A DNA stretch of 9,187 nucleotides, taken from assembly GCA_022563655.1 (NCBI GenBank), contig JADFMW010000103.1:1-9187 (forward strand), in the 5' to 3' direction. This document shows, one piece after another, positions 5,799-9,187 of this stretch (positions within the stretch are counted from its first letter, which is position 1; each line of letters opens with the position of its first letter). The stretch comes from Pseudomonadota bacterium (lineage in GTDB: Bacteria; Pseudomonadota; Alphaproteobacteria; JAAXGF01). Position numbers and translations under genes: made by a program. The notes beneath the pieces are model-generated. The model was not told the origin of the DNA, ran no database searches, and was given only the letters and a program-made list of their open reading frames with translations.

Positions 5799-7217
5799 TC
5801 ACGCTCCTTTCCGAGCAAGCAACAGGTTAAGGCCGATGCCGAAACCGGCAATCAAAAGCACGCCTCCGATCAAAGTCAGGAGCCAGTTTCGCTGAATCTC
5901 GTCGGAAAATTCCATCTCGACGCCGTAATGGGCGAGCTGATGTTCGCTATGACGATACTTCACCGGCACCCCGGCCTTGATCGCCTCGGCACCCGCGTGC
6001 TTGGCGCCGCTGAGCAGGGGCCAACTGACCTGCCCGGGATAGAACAGGGTAACGTCGAACCACGGCTGCTCCCATTTCGGCGCCTCGCCCTCGAAGCGGA
6101 CCGCCTCGAGCTCGGCGTCACGGCCGAGCCCGAGCGTCACCGGCAAGGAAACATAGTGCCAGCGGCTGCCGGTGGCATTGCGGTGGACCGCGAACGCCAC
6201 GCTGTAGACACGCTTGTCGACCATCGCCTTGTCCTCGAGGGGGTTGCCGGTGTCCATCCGGCGCACCAGGGCGACGTCCCAGAAGCCGTCCTTCCAACGC
6301 GCCTGGCCGGCGACCGAGATGTCGGCGCGCGACCCCTCGCCGGCGCGCAAGACCCGCCGCGGAATCGTGTCGCCGTCTTTCCACTCGAGGTTGGCATCGA
6401 ACGGCACCGCCTGATCCTCGCGCAGGTAGTAAAGATCGTCGAATCCGAGCTTCCGCTGCGCCAAATCGTCCCAGTCAAGGGCGGTCCGCCCGACCTTCGC
6501 AGGGTCGAACATCAGCTTTGGCTGTTTCCTTGCCTTGTCCCAGTTGGTGAAAAAGGGGCCCTTGCCGGAATCGCCGTAGCGCGCCTCGGCGACAAACTGG
6601 TCGTCCGACTTGCCGACCGGGTTGGAGCGGTGCGCCCGCCAATGCCATAGGTCGAGGAAGTAGCCGGCACGCCGCAGGTTGGCGAGTTCTTCCTCCGATA
6701 CCACCGAAGCCCAATCGTTGATGTCACTGCGCGTCGCCGGCAGATACTTGCCGACCTCGCTCTGATTCTTTTTCCCGCCGAGATAGGGATGGGCCTTGAC
6801 CTCTTCCTTGGTCGCCTCGTCGGTGAAGAACCGCATGCGGTCGCCTATGGTGACATAGCCGCCGTATTTCCCGAATTCCGGGACGCCGCCGTCATCGACG
6901 AGCATGGTCAGCCGGTCCTCGTAAATGCCTTGCGGCTGAGGGCCGGCGACGCCGCCACCGTAGCGGACCCATTTCCCTCCTTCGTACTTGAGCATGTCGT
7001 GGTAGATTCCCGGCCGCTCCGACGGCCAGCGATAGCGGAAGAACATGTCGCGGCCGTTGTAAGCCGCCTGGACCTGCAGAGGCATCGTCAGACGCTCGGG
7101 GATATAGATATTGCGCGCGAGATCATTCTTGACGACGCCGGTGCCGTGAGTGAGCCAGGACACGCCAAGCATTCCGATGAAGATGATCAGTGACAGATAC
7201 AAAAGTCTCTGTTTCAT
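5799..7217 (-). CDS. Membrane-tethered EB_dh (ethylbenzene dehydrogenase-like heme-binding) domain protein
   Basis: EB_dh domains bind b-type heme in the gamma subunits of type II DMSO-reductase-family enzymes (ethylbenzene, DMS, chlorate and some nitrate reductases). This 472-residue protein has a hydrophobic N-terminal anchor or signal (about 5-22, no clear cleavage motif), a large probably periplasmic domain, and a C-terminal membrane helix (about 445-466) followed by ARKGA. DLWHWRAHRSNP at 189-200 followed by DDQ, and FWDVALVRRMDTGN at 312-325 with YSVAFAVHRN at 338-347, fit the EB_dh fold. There are no cysteines, so covalent c-type heme is excluded; the b-heme ligands cannot be assigned. 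The ATG at 7217 is preferred: AAGGG lies 9 nt upstream and the hydrophobic leader starts at once. No molybdoenzyme catalytic subunit lies nearby. It probably moves electrons in anaerobic respiration. Confidence 0.78.
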   Translation of the reverse strand: MKQRLLYLSLIIFIGMLGVSWLTHGTGVVKNDLARNIYIPERLTMPLQVQAAYNGRDMFFRYRWPSERPGIYHDMLKYEGGKWVRYGGGVAGPQPQGIYEDRLTMLVDDGGVPEFGKYGGYVTIGDRMRFFTDEATKEEVKAHPYLGGKKNQSEVGKYLPATRSDINDWASVVSEEELANLRRAGYFLDLWHWRAHRSNPVGKSDDQFVAEARYGDSGKGPFFTNWDKARKQPKLMFDPAKVGRTALDWDDLAQRKLGFDDLYYLREDQAVPFDANLEWKDGDTIPRRVLRAGEGSRADISVAGQARWKDGFWDVALVRRMDTGNPLEDKAMVDKRVYSVAFAVHRNATGSRWHYVSLPVTLGLGRDAELEAVRFEGEAPKWEQPWFDVTLFYPGQVSWPLLSGAKHAGAEAIKAGVPVKYRHSEHQLAHYGVEMEFSDEIQRNWLLTLIGGVLLIAGFGIGLNLLLARKGA

Positions 7218-7264
7218 GGCCGTATTCCCTTCATTGCCTCTCCGGCGACCGTGCGAATCTAGAG

Positions 7265-7287
7265 CGTGTTCGGTCAGGTCTAACACG
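7265..7287. repeat. Short inverted repeat in the EB_dh operon leader
   Basis: CGTGTT (7265-7270) and AACACG (7282-7287) form a 6-bp stem around an 11-nt loop, about 50 bp upstream of the EB_dh start codon. It could be a second operator or an mRNA hairpin. The short stem makes chance plausible. Confidence 0.25.
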
Positions 7288-7392
7288 TTTCCGGATCTTG
7301 CTCATGACAAAATCTCGCGCATAAGATGATCGTTCGCAGCCCTCGGATTTCTCTAAAACACCGCAAGACTAGTACGCTTGCGGCGCCCTTCC

Positions 7393-7406
7393 TTGATCTG
7401 AATCAA
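7393..7406 (-). promoter_or_regulatory. Perfect FNR box upstream of the EB_dh/DUF2231 operon
   Basis: TTGATCTGAATCAA matches all ten fixed positions of TTGAT-N4-ATCAA. Centred at -41.5 for the minus strand, it places transcription start near 7358, about 140 bp before the EB_dh ATG. The palindrome could also act rightward, with a start near 7441, toward the small frame beginning at 7477. It is the main evidence that this operon belongs to the anaerobic regulon. Confidence 0.83.
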
Positions 7407-7476
7407 TTCGTGGCAATGGCGTGACTGGATCGCTCCAGAGGCGTCGCAGGCCGCGGCCACGCGGGAGGAAGCCGAG

Positions 7477-7719
7477 GTGGATCGCCGTCAGGCGCGAGGC
7501 CAATCCAGGTCCCCCAGCCACCACTCTCTTAAAGAACTGGAAGTCTCAATGATTCGATTCGGTCTGCGGCGGCGACAAGGCCGGAGTCTAGGGCGGCAAA
7601 CGCCCAGGCCGCAACGCAAAGATTTCCTGCGGCTCGCTCGCCTCGCCAACGTCGCCCCGTTTTCCAACGGCTTCTATCACGGCCAGGAAGGCGCGCGGCT
7701 GGTTGGGGCGCAACCATGA
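7477..7719 (+). CDS. Possible small chimeric ORF ending in the UbiV tail
   Basis: This is an 80-codon frame starting with GTG. A strong GGGAGGAA (7463-7470) ends 6 nt before the start, and the FNR box at 7393-7406 is suitably placed for a rightward promoter (predicted start near 7441). The first 50 or so residues are Arg/Gln-rich and unrecognised. The last 30 are the duplicated UbiV C-terminus. An internal ATG at 7549 also has a GGAAG upstream. No domain is visible. It is more likely a by-product of the duplication than a functional gene, though the translation signals are better than chance would usually give. Confidence 0.25.
   Translation: MDRRQARGQSRSPSHHSLKELEVSMIRFGLRRRQGRSLGRQTPRPQRKDFLRLARLANVAPFSNGFYHGQEGARLVGAQP
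7629..7719 (+). pseudogene. Orphan 3' fragment of ubiV
   Basis: Only the last 30 codons plus stop of a ubiV gene are present (RLARLANVAPFSNGFYHGQE, then GARLVGAQP), detached from any upstream ubiV body. It differs from the intact ubiV tail by two conservative substitutions. That suggests it came from a diverged ubiV allele, or has drifted since duplication. It is not functional as UbiV, since all four cluster cysteines are absent. Confidence 0.85.
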
Positions 7720-7783
7720 CGGAATAGCGTGTGGCCGCCGCCGGCGCCGCCGGCGGCCCGTCAGCAAACGCGGCGAGGCGTTG
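7629..7783 (+). repeat. 155-bp direct repeat, copy 2 (displaced ubiV 3' end)
   Basis: This is the counterpart of 5079-5233. The mismatches inside the ubiV-derived part are mild: two residue changes, A to S and K to R. After the stop, the fourth codon of the frame that opens at the ATGA is TAG here but TGG in copy 1. The GC hairpin is perfect in this copy: GGCCGCCG at 7733-7740 pairs fully with CGGCGGCC at 7751-7758. The right end overlaps the last codons of the GNAT-like gene. Confidence 0.95.
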
Positions 7784-8276
7784 GGCGCGCCGAGGCGCCT
7801 TTGTGTTGCCGTTGGATTGGCTCATGCTCCTCGAGGCGGGAGCAAAGATGATATCCCTGGACGCGATGGCCGCGACGCTCGAAGCACTGCAGCGCCCATT
7901 CGCTGAGGGGCGAAAGGTGCACGTGAACGGCGCCGCAGCCGTGCGTCTGCGCCAGGCGCTCCATGGCGTCGACCAGAGCCTCGGCGACCGCGTCGCGCTG
8001 TACGAGATCGAGAACGATGATGTTGCGCGCGAAGAGGGTTCGGCCGTGCGAAAGTTCCGGGTTGACTTCGTAAATAAATAGGCCGCGAATGTAACGGCTC
8101 CTCTCCGCGATGATGATGCCGCGGCAGCCGCCCGTTTCACCTTTTTGCCCACTCAGCGGCCGGGCGAAATCGACCCATTCCGCGAGGCTCAGATTAGGAG
8201 CGACTTCGCGGATCAACGGATAGGCCTGGACGACCCGATCGCTGGCAAGCTGCGCGGTCCTCAGGGCTGCTCCCAT
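7761..8276 (-). CDS. GNAT-like acetyltransferase-family protein of unknown substrate
   Basis: The 171-residue protein resembles a small GNAT fold. A strand-turn-strand at 52-70 (CRGIIIAERSRYIRGLFIYE) is followed by RNIIVLDLVQRDAVAEALVDAME at 84-106, where the acetyl-CoA loop and helix should be, though the usual R/Q-x-x-G-x-G/A loop is degenerate. AVHVHLSP comes next, then ALQCFERRGHRVQGY at 128-142, the typical late GNAT helix-strand. The ATG at 8276 has GAGG 6 nt upstream. It is transcribed away from the FNR-type gene across a shared intergenic region with an FNR box, so it may be co-regulated. The last seven codons and stop lie in repeat copy 2, so its original C-terminus may have been replaced. 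Substrate and even catalytic competence are uncertain. Confidence 0.6.
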   Translation of the reverse strand: MGAALRTAQLASDRVVQAYPLIREVAPNLSLAEWVDFARPLSGQKGETGGCRGIIIAERSRYIRGLFIYEVNPELSHGRTLFARNIIVLDLVQRDAVAEALVDAMERLAQTHGCGAVHVHLSPLSEWALQCFERRGHRVQGYHLCSRLEEHEPIQRQHKGASARPTPRRVC

Positions 8277-8316
8277 CCGCCACCTCGTTCAAACACGCGC
8301 CACGCACGATACTGAG

Positions 8317-8340
8317 TCAACGAGCGGCGCGAGTCGTTGA
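8317..8340. repeat. Inverted repeat overlapping the FNR box
   Basis: TCAACGA (8317-8323) and TCGTTGA (8334-8340) are perfect inverted copies separated by 10 nt, and the right arm runs into the FNR box at 8337-8350. It could be a second operator whose occupant would compete with the FNR protein, or coincidental. Confidence 0.35.
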
Positions 8341-8350
8341 TTTGGATCAA
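8337..8350 (+). promoter_or_regulatory. Perfect FNR box between the GNAT-like gene and the fnr-type gene
   Basis: TTGATTTGGATCAA matches all ten fixed positions of the FNR consensus. Centred at -41.5, it would place starts near 8385 for the regulator gene (46 nt before its ATG) and near 8302 for the divergent GNAT-like gene (26 nt before its ATG). AAATTT at 8371-8376 is a weak -10 candidate for the rightward promoter. It suggests direct autoregulation by the adjacent regulator. Confidence 0.83.
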
Positions 8351-8430
8351 AGGCGTCGTCGTGACATGCGAAATTTGCTTCCGCGCAGCTTTGTTGTCAG
8401 AATGATCGTCCGACCTTGGGGAGGCTGAAC

Positions 8431-9168
8431 ATGTCTGCTCATGCCCGCCGCTCGGGCGCGGCTGCAACACGGGCCGTCAAGCCCGCGGAATGCCTGCAAT
8501 GCGAAATCCGCCATCTTGCGCTGTGTTCGGCGGTGGACGATCCGGATGTGCAGCGCCTGCAGGCGCTCGTCACCCACGTATGGTTCTACGGCGGACAAAC
8601 CATCTCCACGGAAGGTGACCCATCCGAGCATGTCTACAACGTCGCAAGCGGCACGCTCAGGCTTTACAAACTGCTGCCGGACGGCCGGCGCCAGGTTACG
8701 GGCTTCCTGTATCCGGGAGATTTCCTCGGTTTGGCGTCGATCGGGACCTATGCCTATAGCGCCGAGGCGGTGGGGGCCGTGCATCTTTGCCGGTTCCGCA
8801 GCCGCGATTTCAAGAATTTGTGCGACGAGTTGCCGAAAATGAATTCGCGCCTGCTCGAAATCGCCAACGACGAGTTGGCGGCGGCGCAGGAGCAGATGCT
8901 TCTGCTCGGCCGCAAGACCGCCGTGGAAAGAATAGCGTCTTTCTTCCTCCACCTTGCCGACCAAAACGTCAAGCTGAAGCGCTCGCCAGTCGTCATCGAC
9001 CTGCCGATGAGGCGCGGCGATATCGCCGATTATCTCGGCCTCACGATCGAGACGGTGAGCCGAACCTTGAGGCGCCTGAAGTCGGACGGCGTCATCGCTC
9101 TACCGGAAAGCAACCGGGTGGTGTTGAGCGACGCCGACCGCCTGCGGGAATTGGCCGAGGAAGGCTGA
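8431..9168 (+). CDS. fnrL: FNR/FnrL-type oxygen-sensing Crp-family transcription regulator
   Basis: The 245-residue Crp/Fnr protein is predicted to dimerise and bind TTGAT-N4-ATCAA when an oxygen-labile [4Fe-4S] cluster is intact. Candidate ligands are C21-x2-C24-x7-C32 and C120. The C-x2-C-x7-C spacing is that of alphaproteobacterial FnrL-type proteins, whereas E. coli FNR has C-x2-C-x5-C. A further C131 is present. The cyclic-nucleotide-type beta roll spans about 40-125, the dimer helix about 138-160, and the helix-turn-helix about 195-217. E207-T-V-S210-R211 in the recognition helix supplies the E, S and R contacts typical of FNR. The ATG at 8431 has GGGGAGG 6 nt upstream; the TTG at 8416 is rejected because it overlaps that site. 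FNR boxes occur before this gene and three other units here. The exact name (fnrL, fnr, aadR or fixK-like) cannot be settled without phylogeny. Confidence 0.92.
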   Translation: MSAHARRSGAAATRAVKPAECLQCEIRHLALCSAVDDPDVQRLQALVTHVWFYGGQTISTEGDPSEHVYNVASGTLRLYKLLPDGRRQVTGFLYPGDFLGLASIGTYAYSAEAVGAVHLCRFRSRDFKNLCDELPKMNSRLLEIANDELAAAQEQMLLLGRKTAVERIASFFLHLADQNVKLKRSPVVIDLPMRRGDIADYLGLTIETVSRTLRRLKSDGVIALPESNRVVLSDADRLRELAEEG

Positions 9169-9187
9169 CGCGAAGACCCGCGCGACC

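Noticed and set aside
5365..5895. 176-codon plus-strand frame opposite the DUF2231-like gene
   Set aside because: Hydrophilic Gln/Arg-rich product typical of the complement of a membrane-protein gene; the minus-strand frame has helices, a good ribosome-binding site and operon spacing.
5079..7783. Possible insertion sequence or composite transposon between the 155-bp repeats
   Set aside because: No transposase, terminal inverted repeats or short target-site duplication is visible; the repeats are ubiV sequence, not mobile-element ends.

Overview
The window is GC-rich, densely coding DNA from what looks like a facultatively anaerobic, ubiquinone-using alphaproteobacterium, perhaps Rhodospirillales-like. 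That guess rests on base composition, on an FNR-type regulator with the C-x2-C-x7-C cluster spacing, and on ubiT-ubiU-ubiV lying next to hemN. It cannot be refined to genus from the sequence alone.

Layout: (a) 1-960 is mostly non-coding. It holds a short dispersed repeat, a fragment resembling the start of a TPR-repeat protein (310-495), and a perfect FNR box (743-756). (b) 961-2310 is hemN (+), oxygen-independent coproporphyrinogen III oxidase. (c) 2532-5169 is ubiT-ubiU-ubiV (+), three genes joined by ATGA overlaps, for oxygen-independent ubiquinone hydroxylation. A 9/10 FNR-type box (2389-2402) precedes them. (d) 5245-7217 is a two-gene minus-strand operon. The first gene is a membrane-tethered EB_dh (ethylbenzene dehydrogenase-like heme-binding) protein and the second a DUF2231-like multi-pass membrane protein. 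A perfect FNR box lies upstream (7393-7406). (e) 7629-7783 is a 155-bp near copy (9 mismatches by hand count) of the end of ubiV plus its downstream flank (5079-5233). The operon in (d) therefore sits between two direct repeats. (f) 7761-8276 is a GNAT-like protein (-), divergent from (g) an FNR/FnrL-type iron-sulfur regulator (8431-9168, +). They share a 154-bp intergenic region with a third perfect FNR box (8337-8350).

Taken together this is an anaerobic-adaptation island. An FNR-type oxygen sensor, probably autoregulated, is encoded beside the genes that make heme and ubiquinone without O2, and its predicted binding sites precede four transcription units. The least explained part is the EB_dh/DUF2231 pair. 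It looks like a membrane heme-protein module inserted between ubiV and the GNAT gene, leaving a duplicated ubiV tail behind. No CRISPR array, complete insertion sequence, rRNA or tRNA was seen.
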